Shown in pieces: positions 47,538 to 56,364 of a DNA stretch of 64,000 nt. Where the stretch lies: NCBI RefSeq assembly GCF_001556045.1, contig NZ_LSIC01000017.1, positions 32,035-96,034 on the forward strand, given 5' to 3'. Made by a program: the position numbers and the translations under genes. The notes under the pieces were generated by a model. That model was not told where the DNA came from and did not search any database. It was given only the letters and a program-made list of their open reading frames with translations. Positions within the stretch are counted from its first letter, which is position 1. Every line of letters starts with the position of its first letter. This stretch comes from Bradyrhizobium sp. CCH5-F6 (GTDB taxonomy: Bacteria; Pseudomonadota; Alphaproteobacteria; Rhizobiales; Xanthobacteraceae).

Positions 47538-48956
47538 TTACCAGGGAGGGTTGAGGATTGGCGACGGCGAGCACACCAAGACCCGGCGCGATCCACGAGT
47601 CATCGCGACGTAGAGATTGCGCGCGTTGAGAGCGCCGGCATTGAGGACGACCGAGATGTCGGCTTCGAGACCTTTCAGGAGTAAGGTGCTTCCGACCGAA
47701 CGCTTCGCAAGCGGCCGTCCGATGAGCCGCGAGTACTCTCGGATCGTCACAGTCGCTTCTCGAAACGATGGTCCCTCCGGTGAGGTTGCAAGTTGAAGAG
47801 CGCGCTGTGCGGCTGCCAGAACTGCAGGACGGTAGCAGCGAACTCCGCCGGCGCGGTTGATGGTGGTGAGTAGATCCGCAACATCTGCAAGCGACCGCGA
47901 ATTGTCAAATCTTACGGCCGCTTGCTCGATGGCCGTGAGAGCCCGCCCGAGTTTACCGGCGTGTGCGGTCGAAACAGACTTGACCAGATCGCTTGCTGAA
48001 AAAGCGCTCATCAAGTTTTCTGCAAAGCCGGCCACGACCGAGAGCGCGTCTGGTCTGGCAAGGTCGAGGGCACTGCCAAACTCCGTGAGGTCGCGCAGGT
48101 CCACAGCCTCGACGGTGACGGCTCCTTCGACTTGCCGGGCGAAACGACGTTGTCCCCGAGGGTCCGTGCTGTCGCCGATAATCAAAACCTTCGTGTCGCC
48201 CGGTGCGGCGACCGAAGCCGCCGCCTGCCGCAAGGCATCGTCCTGGCGGCCATCGAGTTGAACCCACTGCACACTGCCCGGTGCGGTCCGAAGATCGATC
48301 GGTTTCCCTGCTGCAAGGTCGGGTCTTATCGATAGCAGCCACTGACCCAGATCGTGCGCGCCTGCGTTGTTCCACCTCCACGGTGTGGTAAGTTCTCCCG
48401 CCTTTGGGAAGAACGCCAGTACGTCCGTCTGCCAATCCGCCAACTGATCGGCGCCGAATCCAAAGATGGCCTGAAACGGATCCCCGACGATGGCTGTGGG
48501 TAGACTCTGAGCTAACCACGTTACCAGCGCGTGCTGTCGGGTCGAACAGTCCTGATACTCATCTACATATAGTTGCGCGAAACTGGCGGCGAGAATGTCA
48601 TTGAGGTGGCCGGCGGCGACGAGACGGGTTGCCGTGTCACGGATCGCCTCATAGTTCGGTCGGGCACCGGTGACGATGCGCGGATCATGCCCCGCTCGCT
48701 GAGGAAATGTCGAAATAAGTTTGATGGCGAAGCCGTCCAGCGTTGCTGCGCGGTAAGCGCTCGGCTTTACACTCGCTTTTTCGAGGCGGCCGCGTAGTGC
48801 GGCGACGCCAGCGTTTGTGTGAGTCAGCACCAAGATTGGCTTTGAGCCGTCATGCCTCGCGAGAGCATCCGTGATAAGTTGGGTCTTGCCGCAGCCGGCT
48901 GGCGCTATCACCAGTCCACGCCCAATCGTGCGCAGGTCGATGTCAGCGGCCGCCAT
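47538..48956 (-). CDS. gajB: Gabija-type UvrD-like helicase GajB
   Basis: A 472-residue UvrD-like protein, the size of GajB. Walker A IAPAGCGKTQL at residues 17-27, LTHTNAGVAALR (Ia), LYVDEYQDCSTRQHALV (II), VGDPFQAIFGF (III), TTPWRWNN (IV) and VAMTRGSRRVLV (VI) are present; the helical 1B/2B domains are short, as in GajB. In Gabija, GajB is an ATPase that is activated by DNA ends made by GajA and helps to deplete nucleotides. Its start overlaps the gajA stop by 14 bases. The gene pair order and overlap match known Gabija loci. Confidence 0.85.
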   Translation of the reverse strand: MAAADIDLRTIGRGLVIAPAGCGKTQLITDALARHDGSKPILVLTHTNAGVAALRGRLEKASVKPSAYRAATLDGFAIKLISTFPQRAGHDPRIVTGARPNYEAIRDTATRLVAAGHLNDILAASFAQLYVDEYQDCSTRQHALVTWLAQSLPTAIVGDPFQAIFGFGADQLADWQTDVLAFFPKAGELTTPWRWNNAGAHDLGQWLLSIRPDLAAGKPIDLRTAPGSVQWVQLDGRQDDALRQAAASVAAPGDTKVLIIGDSTDPRGQRRFARQVEGAVTVEAVDLRDLTEFGSALDLARPDALSVVAGFAENLMSAFSASDLVKSVSTAHAGKLGRALTAIEQAAVRFDNSRSLADVADLLTTINRAGGVRCYRPAVLAAAQRALQLATSPEGPSFREATVTIREYSRLIGRPLAKRSVGSTLLLKGLEADISVVLNAGALNARNLYVAMTRGSRRVLVCSPSPILNPPW

Positions 48957-50661
48957 CTTCGACCCAGTCCAGAACGCCGTCCATCACGTCGGTGAGACTG
49001 TCGTCAGTCTCGCTATAGGCGGGGCCCACGATAGTCCGGCCCGCCGTCTCCATCGTGCTGATGGTCTTTAGCCATCCAAAGCGCGCCGCTGCATTTCCGA
49101 GAAGCGTTCGCGTATCGAGGCCGAGGCCATCTATCAATGCCTCGTTTTCCAGATCCGTGAGGCTCGCCTCGTTGTTCGAAATCGTTTGGATATGCGCTTC
49201 GATCAACGCGCGTTCCTTCACCTCGATGGCGAGATCCAGAAGATCAGCAGCGGGGCCGTCCGGAAGTGCGGCGAACAATTCCTGTTCCAGCGCTCGCCCG
49301 CCATCCCATGCAAACACGCTGCCGCCCCTCGCAATGAATGTAGCTTCCTTCTCCGCTGGGGCGGGTTTGTCGCTGTCTCGCAGGATAGCCGTCCGGTAAC
49401 CCAGAGACTGCAGAGCGACCGCGCGGCTGAAGGTTTCGTCGCCGTTGCCGTTGACCAGGGCTGCGCCATTTGCTGCGAGCGATTTTTCGCCAAGGCTAGT
49501 GAAATGCTGATCTAGGCCGCGCAATAGGCCGATTTCGCTGCCACCCTCGCACACCACGATGGACGAGGCGAGCAATGCATGGGCGTGGGCCCGGATCGTG
49601 CCCTGTACGTCCCCGGCGTCGCTCGCGCGGCGGACCGTATGCTGCTCGTCATTCTTGCGGACGATATGAAGCTGGTGTGCGCTCAGCTCGGTGACGGCAA
49701 TTGGTGAATGGCTCGTTGCAAAGACCTGCAGCGGCGGCACGTCTTCCTTGGCTCCCAGTGCGCCGAGCAAGCGGATGATCCGGTGCGGCTCAAGCCCATA
49801 TTCCAGCTCGTCGATCAGAAACGTCGTCGCCTTTTCGGCCGCCTTCCGCTGCAGGGCAGCGATCAGCAGCCGCGAAGAACCAAGTCCGAGAGCGCGCAGC
49901 GGCACTCCGTCATCGTCATGCAGCGAGATCGTGCCGCCGGTGAACGTGACAGAACCGGCATCGATCAGCGCCTGTACAGCCTTTCCGACCGGTACGCCCA
50001 TATTATCTGCAGCGACCGTAACGATCTTGAGCGGTTCCGCAAGCTCTTCGAGCTCTTTCTTGTCGAAGGCGTCGCGCATCTCGCGAGCTGCCCGCGTCAG
50101 CTCCTTTGATGCGTTTGCTTTGCCGTCGCTGAGCTTTGTCAGCACGGATCCTCGCCGCCAAGTCAGATGCATGTCCCCGGTGACGCCAAGCCTCGCCGGA
50201 GCGATACGCGTGCGGTCCGCCCAGTTGAGATTACGTGTCCGACCTGCTGCCTGGGCACGCGGCGAGACAAGTTTCCATTCTGGTTCGAGGTCGTCATGCA
50301 CTGTGAGCTGGAGCGTCAGGGCGGTTTCGAGCCCGGCGCCGGGTTCCGGCTCCACGAGCCCGGTGTCCACATCGAAGCCCACGAGGAAGTCACCATAGGC
50401 ATCGATGTTCTTCAGAGGGTCGTCGAGGTCACCAAGGGTCAGCGCAATGCGGATCGGTCGGCCGAAATCTATGGCGTGGAAATCCGCGTCAGTGAACGAA
50501 AGCGATCGGCGTGCACCGAGGCAAAGATCGATTGCATCAAGGATCGTCGACTTGCCGCTGTCGCCCGGTCCGACCAGGCAATTTATGCCCGGACTAGGCA
50601 GCCAGCGAAGGGATTTCACCGCTCGAAAGTTCTCAATTTCAACCACACGGATAAGAGCCAT
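48943..50661 (-). CDS. gajA: Gabija-type OLD-family nuclease GajA
   Basis: A 572-residue OLD-family protein. An ABC-type ATPase domain (RVVEIENFRAVKSLRWL, Walker A VGPGDSGKST at about 30-39, Walker B TFLIDELEYGLEP, switch FATSHSP) is followed by a Toprim domain (IVVCEGGSEIGLLRGLD with the catalytic Glu near residue 370, and AILRDSDKPAP near 425). In Gabija, GajA is a sequence-specific nicking endonuclease held in check by NTPs and released when phage replication lowers them. Start ATG 50661 is chosen because AAGGAG is 8 bases upstream; 15 further residues are in frame upstream. Followed by gajB with a 14-base overlap. Confidence 0.87.
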   Translation of the reverse strand: MALIRVVEIENFRAVKSLRWLPSPGINCLVGPGDSGKSTILDAIDLCLGARRSLSFTDADFHAIDFGRPIRIALTLGDLDDPLKNIDAYGDFLVGFDVDTGLVEPEPGAGLETALTLQLTVHDDLEPEWKLVSPRAQAAGRTRNLNWADRTRIAPARLGVTGDMHLTWRRGSVLTKLSDGKANASKELTRAAREMRDAFDKKELEELAEPLKIVTVAADNMGVPVGKAVQALIDAGSVTFTGGTISLHDDDGVPLRALGLGSSRLLIAALQRKAAEKATTFLIDELEYGLEPHRIIRLLGALGAKEDVPPLQVFATSHSPIAVTELSAHQLHIVRKNDEQHTVRRASDAGDVQGTIRAHAHALLASSIVVCEGGSEIGLLRGLDQHFTSLGEKSLAANGAALVNGNGDETFSRAVALQSLGYRTAILRDSDKPAPAEKEATFIARGGSVFAWDGGRALEQELFAALPDGPAADLLDLAIEVKERALIEAHIQTISNNEASLTDLENEALIDGLGLDTRTLLGNAAARFGWLKTISTMETAGRTIVGPAYSETDDSLTDVMDGVLDWVEDGGR

Positions 50662-50773
50662 GCTGCGTTCTCCTTCCGCTCGCGCGTCGCCGGAAACATC
50701 CACCAACGGGGAGAATTCCGCAGCTCTTTGTCAATCCAGCGCCAGCCCAACGACTTGGCAGGACTTGACTTAC

Positions 50774-50787
50774 AATGCAAATGCATT
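50774..50787. promoter_or_regulatory. Palindrome upstream of prlF, likely antitoxin operator
   Basis: AATGCA-AA-TGCATT forms a perfect dyad 35 bases upstream of the prlF start, flanked by near-symmetric TAC and ACA. AbrB-type antitoxins such as PrlF bind such sites and repress their own operon. Functional proof is lacking. Confidence 0.55.
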
Positions 50788-50821
50788 ACATCGGAAGGTG
50801 TGATGATGCAAGGAGTCAGTT

Positions 50822-51163
50822 ATGGCCAAAACGGCTGAAATCCTCGAAATCCCCGCCACCATCACCGAGCGCGGTCAGACGACAGTGCCGGCCGCTATCC
50901 GTAAGATGCTGGCTCTCGGCAAGCGGGACAAGGTCGTGTTCCGTGGCCTCGCCGACGGCACTGTCGTCATAGCGAAGAAGCAGAGGCGTGAAGCCGAAGC
51001 TGACCCTGTGATCGGTACGTTCCTCAAATTCTTGGCACGTGACATGGCTCACGAGCCAGCACGAATTCGGTCGGTGCCGCAGTCGCTGGTTGCGCGCGGC
51101 AAGGGGTTGGTCCGGGGTGTCAAGGTAGATCTCGACGCAGCGCTCCCGGATGACGAAGGGTGA
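50822..51163 (+). CDS. prlF: PrlF-family antitoxin (AbrB fold)
   Basis: A 113-residue protein with an N-terminal AbrB/SpoVT swapped-hairpin domain (ATITERGQTTVPAAIRKMLALGKRDKVVFRGLADGTVVIA, residues about 12-50) and a helical C-terminal tail typical of PrlF/SohA antitoxins, which bind and neutralise YhaV. AAGGAG lies 6 bases upstream. The next gene starts within the TGA stop region (GTGA overlap), the usual tight coupling of toxin and antitoxin. It is divergent from gajA with 160 bases between. Confidence 0.88.
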   Translation: MAKTAEILEIPATITERGQTTVPAAIRKMLALGKRDKVVFRGLADGTVVIAKKQRREAEADPVIGTFLKFLARDMAHEPARIRSVPQSLVARGKGLVRGVKVDLDAALPDDEG

Positions 51164-51666
51164 GCGACGACACCACCGAAATCAATGGTTGGAAAATCTA
51201 TGCGCACCCGCTCTTCCTCGATCAACTCGAGGCGATGATCGAAAAGGTCGAGCAAGCGCGCAAAAAAGATCCGAAGGACTATAAAAAGAAGCGCGCCGCA
51301 AAGCTCCTTGCGGCGGTGCTGAAGGTCGCATTCGAGGATATTCCCAGCGATCCGACTCGAGACACCTACCGTCAGGGTTCGACGTTGGGCAGTGAATACA
51401 AGCACTGGTTCCGTGCAAAGTTTTTGCAGCAGTTTCGCCTGTTTTTTCGCTACCAACAATCAGCCGGTGGCAACGTCATCATCCTGGCCTGGGTCAACGA
51501 CGACTCAACGTTGCGCGCCTACGAGAGCGCCAACGACGCCTACGCCGTATTTCGGAAGATGCTGAAGCGCGGCAACCCTCCGGACGATTGGACGAAACTT
51601 AGCGAATCCGCTCGATCGCCTGACGCGATGCGACGTGTTCGGAGCGCAGCAGAGCCGAAGAAATAG
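51160..51666 (+). CDS. yhaV: YhaV-family ribonuclease toxin
   Basis: A 168-residue YhaV-type toxin: NGWKIYAHPLFLDQLEAMIEKV at the start, KKRAAKLLAAVLKVAFEDIPSDPT, YRQGSTLGSEYKHWFRAKFLQQFRLFFRYQ and IILAWVNDDSTLRAYESANDAYAVFRKML, which are the conserved blocks of this RelE/ParE-like RNase group. YhaV cleaves RNA dependent on the ribosome and inhibits growth unless PrlF is bound. The start is GTG at 51160, overlapping the antitoxin stop. The full expected length is present, so the toxin looks intact. Confidence 0.9.
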   Translation: MSDDTTEINGWKIYAHPLFLDQLEAMIEKVEQARKKDPKDYKKKRAAKLLAAVLKVAFEDIPSDPTRDTYRQGSTLGSEYKHWFRAKFLQQFRLFFRYQQSAGGNVIILAWVNDDSTLRAYESANDAYAVFRKMLKRGNPPDDWTKLSESARSPDAMRRVRSAAEPKK

Positions 51667-51749
51667 CAGCTTCGGATTCGCGACTGCGACGATGCCAGTG
51701 AACGATAGATCGCGTACATAAATACCTCACTGCAATTGATGGCGACGCC

Positions 51750-53672
51750 ATGGATCCGTTGGCTGCATTGTCAAAAATTGGCCACGCCTTCTTCGCCCGA
51801 GATGGCGTTAGGCTTGCCTTTGGCAAGCGCTGGGATGGGGAGATCATCCACATTTCGCAGGCGTCGCGTGGCTCGTCATGTGGCTGTCAGTGTCCGGCCA
51901 GAAATTGCGGCCGAAAGCTCGTCGCGCGAAAGCCTGATAGTGACATGGCCCACCACTTCGCGCATGCGCCACTCACGGCGGCGGAGCGAGAAGCAGGTAT
52001 CGCCCCGAGTTGCAAGCACGGCAATATGACGGCGCTCCATCATTATGCCGAGCAATTGCTCAATAGCCGCAAAAGCCTCGTTCTTCCCCCCGTGCAGGCC
52101 ACGTACGGCGCGCACATCAGGACAATTCGCCAGGCAAAGCCTTTCGTCTTTGACTCAGCTATGCTGGAGACCATGGATGGTGAAACCATTCCGGATGTTA
52201 TCCTGCAAAAAGGCGATGATCGAATGCAGGTCGAGGTCTATGTGACGCATCGCTGCGGCCACGAGAAGCGGGCCAAGATCTCGGGCGCTGGCATCTCGGC
52301 AGTAGAAATTGATCTATCTGCGCTGTCCCGAGACACGACGATAGCAGGTCTCGACGAGGCGATTCTAACGTCGGCTCCGCGTGAATGGATTTATAATCGC
52401 AAGGCCGCCCACGTCAGAGATGAACTGGAGCAAATAGAGAAACAGGAAGCAGCTGCAGCAGAGGAGAGACGTCGCATCCAGATCGAGAAGGTCAAAGCAA
52501 CCTATGCTTCCGCACGACAAAGGGCATTATCGTCTGACTGGCGGGAATCGCCCCAGGTACAAGCTGTTGCTGCGGCGGGAGACGGCACGCTCCTTGACGG
52601 GCCTTCCATCGGAGAGGGATATTTCACGGTTCATCCCAAGGTGTGGAAGGCGGCCATCCTGTGTGACATGGTACCGCGTTTCAGTGGCGTAATCCCGTTC
52701 TCCGTGATCGGAGAGTTTCGCACGCGCGATTGGATCACAGAGGAATTCAGCGGGCAGCACCAGGATCCACTTCTGGTTGACGCCAACCTTCCTAAAGGTG
52801 GTGCCGAACGAGCCGTCCTTAAGTTCCTGCGTTCTCTTGCTGTCAAAGGAATTGTGGAGGATACAGGCTGGGCCTGGAAGCAGACGCAGCGGCGATCCGC
52901 TGAATTGCATCAGCGCCGCATTGAGCAGGATCGTGCGGATCGAGAGGCTGCACAGCTGGCGGCGCGGCTGGCATCCCTAAGCGGTCTCGGCAAAAGTATT
53001 GCCCTCCTTGGATCCGATATTGAGCGACAGGGCTTCGACGTCGCATCTTGGATGGAGCATGCGCCGGATGGCCAGCAATCCCTGAAGCAAATCGCCACCA
53101 AGGGCGATGCCGCTTGGCAGGCATTAAAAAAAGCTCTCGCGACCACCCTTGCAGTTCTCAAAGATGAATCTGAGCAGAAGGCCGATGATCTCGGGCTGCC
53201 GGTTCGCGGTGCGCTTCAGGCGATGCGTTCGATCCACGACAGCCGGGCCGCCGAGCGCAAGGCCGAAGAGGAGGAAGCAGAGCGACTTCAGCGTTTGGAG
53301 CGGCTAAGGACAATCACGGCTCTTTCAATCTCGCGGATCGGCGATGCCCATTCGAATTGGCTAGAGGCACCACACTCGGACCTTGACGGGATGTCGCCGC
53401 GCGAAGCCGCTGAACTGTCTGGAGGGCATCTCGAAATTGCAACCCGTCTTTTGCGCAGCTTTCAAGCAGAGTTGATCAAGAAAGCGAAATGGGTTGATGA
53501 ACTGGAGCGAGAAGCATCGAAGCTGCTTCCGCGGCTCGACATGCTTCGCCTCTACATGACAGCGGGCGATCCAGAGCTGCCCGGCCTGGTCTCCCCGACC
53601 GTCCACACAAAGGACGAGCAAACGATGCGGCAGTGTTTGGCGCTCTTGAGGCGTCGTTACGGCAAGCGGTAG
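51750..53672 (+). CDS. CoiA-like nuclease with zinc-finger N-terminus and long coiled coil
   Basis: A 640-residue protein. The N-terminal Cys cluster CGCQCPARNCGRKLVAR and HHFAH (residues about 43-72) form the zinc-finger part of CoiA-like proteins, then ALHHYAEQLL. The nuclease core IPDVILQKGDDRMQVEVYVTH (about 146-165) gives D-x(n)-E-x-x-x-H in place of the usual E-x-K, an unusual active site. Residues about 210-260 are a charged coiled coil, and the C-terminal half (about 270-640) is helical with RADREAAQLAARL and RAAERKAEEEEAERLQRL stretches. CoiA is a competence protein; standalone CoiA-like genes also occur in defence islands. It has its own promoter region and no partner. Confidence 0.72.
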   Translation: MDPLAALSKIGHAFFARDGVRLAFGKRWDGEIIHISQASRGSSCGCQCPARNCGRKLVARKPDSDMAHHFAHAPLTAAEREAGIAPSCKHGNMTALHHYAEQLLNSRKSLVLPPVQATYGAHIRTIRQAKPFVFDSAMLETMDGETIPDVILQKGDDRMQVEVYVTHRCGHEKRAKISGAGISAVEIDLSALSRDTTIAGLDEAILTSAPREWIYNRKAAHVRDELEQIEKQEAAAAEERRRIQIEKVKATYASARQRALSSDWRESPQVQAVAAAGDGTLLDGPSIGEGYFTVHPKVWKAAILCDMVPRFSGVIPFSVIGEFRTRDWITEEFSGQHQDPLLVDANLPKGGAERAVLKFLRSLAVKGIVEDTGWAWKQTQRRSAELHQRRIEQDRADREAAQLAARLASLSGLGKSIALLGSDIERQGFDVASWMEHAPDGQQSLKQIATKGDAAWQALKKALATTLAVLKDESEQKADDLGLPVRGALQAMRSIHDSRAAERKAEEEEAERLQRLERLRTITALSISRIGDAHSNWLEAPHSDLDGMSPREAAELSGGHLEIATRLLRSFQAELIKKAKWVDELEREASKLLPRLDMLRLYMTAGDPELPGLVSPTVHTKDEQTMRQCLALLRRRYGKR

Positions 53673-53811
53673 TGTCGATATGCACTGAATCGAGCTCAAG
53701 AACTATTGTTGTATTGCGCGCCATCGCATTGCCAACTTCGAGGTTTGCCTTGAACCTTCAAGGCACCAATCAGGGTTAGGGCGAGCAAAACGCTCTCGCC
53801 AGCCTGGAAGT

Positions 53812-54603
53812 TCAGCGATTTGATGATGGGCGCCCTGGCGGCAGAAAAACGAGAAATTCATTACGGACAGTCGCCGCGGCTTCCAAATCACGAAGGCCCA
53901 GCTGCTGCGGTGACATGTCGATCAAGAACGTCAGACCAAGGATAGTTACGCTGAACAGCGGAAAATTACGTCCGTCTTTTGCGATCGGAGTGGACGCACC
54001 CGTAACAGGTCCTAGGGTTTGAGTTGTGTCCATCGCCGCACGCAGTGCTGGCGCGTCAGGTCGGCCCCATACAAACGCACGAACATGTTCGTATCGTGTG
54101 TCAGCTGCTTCGGCTACGCCATAGTGCCTGGCGATAAGATTGAGCCCGATCTTGTAGAGTGCACGCACAAAACGAGGGTCATTCCCGAACTGCTGGCTGA
54201 ATCCGAGCCGTCCGGCCTCCGGCTCTATCCACGTGTCAAAAATACCGTTGGACTTGGCCGCTGGGTGCAGGCGCTTTCCCTCTGCTTCCACAATTTGAGG
54301 CCCAGCGTTGAGAAAAATATGCTGTCCAGTCGCCGAGTGTTTGCTGCTGATGGCGCGCCAGCTATCAATTGAAGGTCTACGCCCGCCCTTTCGGGGCACG
54401 CCATAGACGACAGTCGCCACCTCGAACTGCTTTAATAGGGCCTGATCCACCGTCCCCAAGGCGTTGTTGCAGTTTACGCACATCACGTTGCGCAAGACCA
54501 AGTCTTCCGGGCACCCGAGAGCCTCAGGGATGCCGTGCTCGGTCGAAAGGCGTTCAAATTCGTTTAGGCACCAGATGCAGATCATTGCGCATACTAAGCT
54601 CAT
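53812..54603 (-). CDS. HNH-endonuclease-like protein downstream of Mokosh
   Basis: A 263-residue protein with an N-terminal HNH-type zinc site: CIWC near residue 9, EHGIPEALGC, and CVNCNNALG near residue 43, the CxxC...EH...CxxCN layout of HNH_5-like proteins. The remainder is not recognised, with a hydrophobic beta-like end (FPLFSVTILGLTFLIDM). ATG 54603 gives a start 21 bases after the mkoB stop; ATG 54585 is an alternative close to the first CxxC. Because it follows mkoB on the same strand it may be the third gene of the operon, although classical Mokosh has only two genes. Confidence 0.65.
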   Translation of the reverse strand: MSLVCAMICIWCLNEFERLSTEHGIPEALGCPEDLVLRNVMCVNCNNALGTVDQALLKQFEVATVVYGVPRKGGRRPSIDSWRAISSKHSATGQHIFLNAGPQIVEAEGKRLHPAAKSNGIFDTWIEPEAGRLGFSQQFGNDPRFVRALYKIGLNLIARHYGVAEAADTRYEHVRAFVWGRPDAPALRAAMDTTQTLGPVTGASTPIAKDGRNFPLFSVTILGLTFLIDMSPQQLGLRDLEAAATVRNEFLVFLPPGRPSSNR

Positions 54604-54624
54604 GTAACCCGCTATATGGGTCGA

Positions 54625-56364
54625 TCAGCCCTCGAGCTCTCCCTCGAATTTTGCCAAAAGGGATGTAGCCAGGCCTTCCCCTTCCAGATGTAGGCCAATC
54701 TCGTCGAGAGGATTGTCGGGCGAACCTGTCTGAGAGCCCCAATTCATCGTGCTCACGACAACATCATCATTGCCCCACAGCAGGAATTTCGCGTGGACTT
54801 GCGGATCCTCCACGGCAATCAGATCGACGACGCCGTTCAGCCGATCGCGGTGGGCCCTGACATGCCGCCGCTTGATGGGTCCAGACGAGCGCGAATAATA
54901 GACACGGACGTCGCCGAGGCGGCGGCCCGCGATTTCGGCCGGGTTGAAGAGCCCGGGCACCATGGGTGCACCGACCTTGTTGCTGCAGCAAACGAACCGT
55001 TCATCGGCCTCGTGCGCCACCTGCCGTAGCAATCGCTCGTGATCGTCAGCCTGCAGGAAAGTCATCCGAACCGGCACGCTCTGGCCGGTATCGGTAGTGG
55101 GTGATAGGGGGCTTCTGGTGCGCCTCAAGTCCGATGCCATGAACTGTAGCGTTTCGATCGAACGACTTGCGCTCGAAAGAGGCGAGATGATCGAACGCAA
55201 AAGATCCAAGCCGGCCGCTGCCGCCTGATTTTCGGTGAGCTCGACAGAAAGCTCCACGGCCGAAAAAGGCGACGACAGCCAATTGGAGGAGCCCAGCAAG
55301 ACGACAGCCCCTCCTTGGCCGTCATCTGCGGCGAGACATTTCACGTGGCTTCGAACCGAGTCGCGGTGTGCAAGCACAAAACCACGCGCGTTGCGCACTG
55401 AGGAGAGTCGAACGTTCAGCTCCTGCATTGCGATTGCATTTTTTCTCTCGGCGTCAAGCACGGTGCCATAGAACAAATGGCAACGTACGCCACGTAGACA
55501 AGCCCGCTCAAGCGCGATGCGGATACGTTCGTGGCGCTCCGTGTATTTTCCTTCGTGCGGCGTAATGAAGGTCGAAAGTACAAAGACGTCTTCTTCGGCC
55601 TGGCCGACGATGCGCTCGAAGGTCTCCAGATGCTGGTCGCCGCCCATGATCAAGTCGTCAGTGGATATCGCCGTATCGATGGTCGGTGACCGGTCTGGTT
55701 GTGGATCGCTGGCTTCAGGAAGGATGCCGGTTTTGAGGGTTGCTCGGAGGGATTCAATCAGATCTTGACTGGCTCCCTCGGGGAGCAGACCGTTTTTCAC
55801 ATCATTGAGTTCGATGGCGAGATATTTCCTTTCGAGGACCGAATTGATGGTTTGCACGCCGCGCAACCATTCACCTGGGCGAAGCATGTTCGTCACAAAC
55901 TGGGTGACGCGAACCACCATCGTGTCGTCGGTCTCATCGGGCCCCGCAGGAAAGTTGACCTTGTGCTCCGCGTGGGACAATCGATGGAGCTGGACTGTGT
56001 CGACGTCGCGGTTGCGAAAGACGGAGTGCCCGACCTTTTCCAGCACAAGACTGATGTGAATCTCGCGATCTTCGGTTCGCTCTGGCAGAGCGCCCCCCAA
56101 CCGGATGAAGTCGTGACCGACAGTGCTTGTCGCCAGTTGAGGAACAGGTGACAGCCGAATCTCGACTAAGCCGAACTGCATCAGCCGCGCTATGGTCGAG
56201 CCGGCGACCTGGACGGGAACTCCGAGCGACGCGGCAACACCCTCGATCGTGTCTGGGGCGCGATCGAGCGCGAGCAGGATCATCTCCTCGATTGGGCTCC
56301 ATCCCCAGGTGCGTTGGACGATGGCACGCGCACGATAGTGCCAGGCGGGAAGGTAGATTTTCAC
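54625..56364 (-). CDS. mkoB: Mokosh type I PLD-family nuclease MkoB
   Basis: A 579-residue protein with a winged-helix-like start (LLALDRAPDTIEGVAASLGV...LMQFGLVEI) and two phospholipase D domains. The first HxK motif is SHVKCLAADDGQGGAVVLLGSSNW near residue 340; the second is VHAKFLLWGNDDVVVSTMNWGS near residue 523. Each has the downstream G/S-S-N-W element, so both half-sites of a PLD nuclease are present. In Mokosh type I a PLD protein of this kind is encoded after a kinase-helicase protein. The start overlaps the mkoA stop by 4 bases, implying joint translation. Confidence 0.85.
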   Translation of the reverse strand: MKIYLPAWHYRARAIVQRTWGWSPIEEMILLALDRAPDTIEGVAASLGVPVQVAGSTIARLMQFGLVEIRLSPVPQLATSTVGHDFIRLGGALPERTEDREIHISLVLEKVGHSVFRNRDVDTVQLHRLSHAEHKVNFPAGPDETDDTMVVRVTQFVTNMLRPGEWLRGVQTINSVLERKYLAIELNDVKNGLLPEGASQDLIESLRATLKTGILPEASDPQPDRSPTIDTAISTDDLIMGGDQHLETFERIVGQAEEDVFVLSTFITPHEGKYTERHERIRIALERACLRGVRCHLFYGTVLDAERKNAIAMQELNVRLSSVRNARGFVLAHRDSVRSHVKCLAADDGQGGAVVLLGSSNWLSSPFSAVELSVELTENQAAAAGLDLLRSIISPLSSASRSIETLQFMASDLRRTRSPLSPTTDTGQSVPVRMTFLQADDHERLLRQVAHEADERFVCCSNKVGAPMVPGLFNPAEIAGRRLGDVRVYYSRSSGPIKRRHVRAHRDRLNGVVDLIAVEDPQVHAKFLLWGNDDVVVSTMNWGSQTGSPDNPLDEIGLHLEGEGLATSLLAKFEGELEG

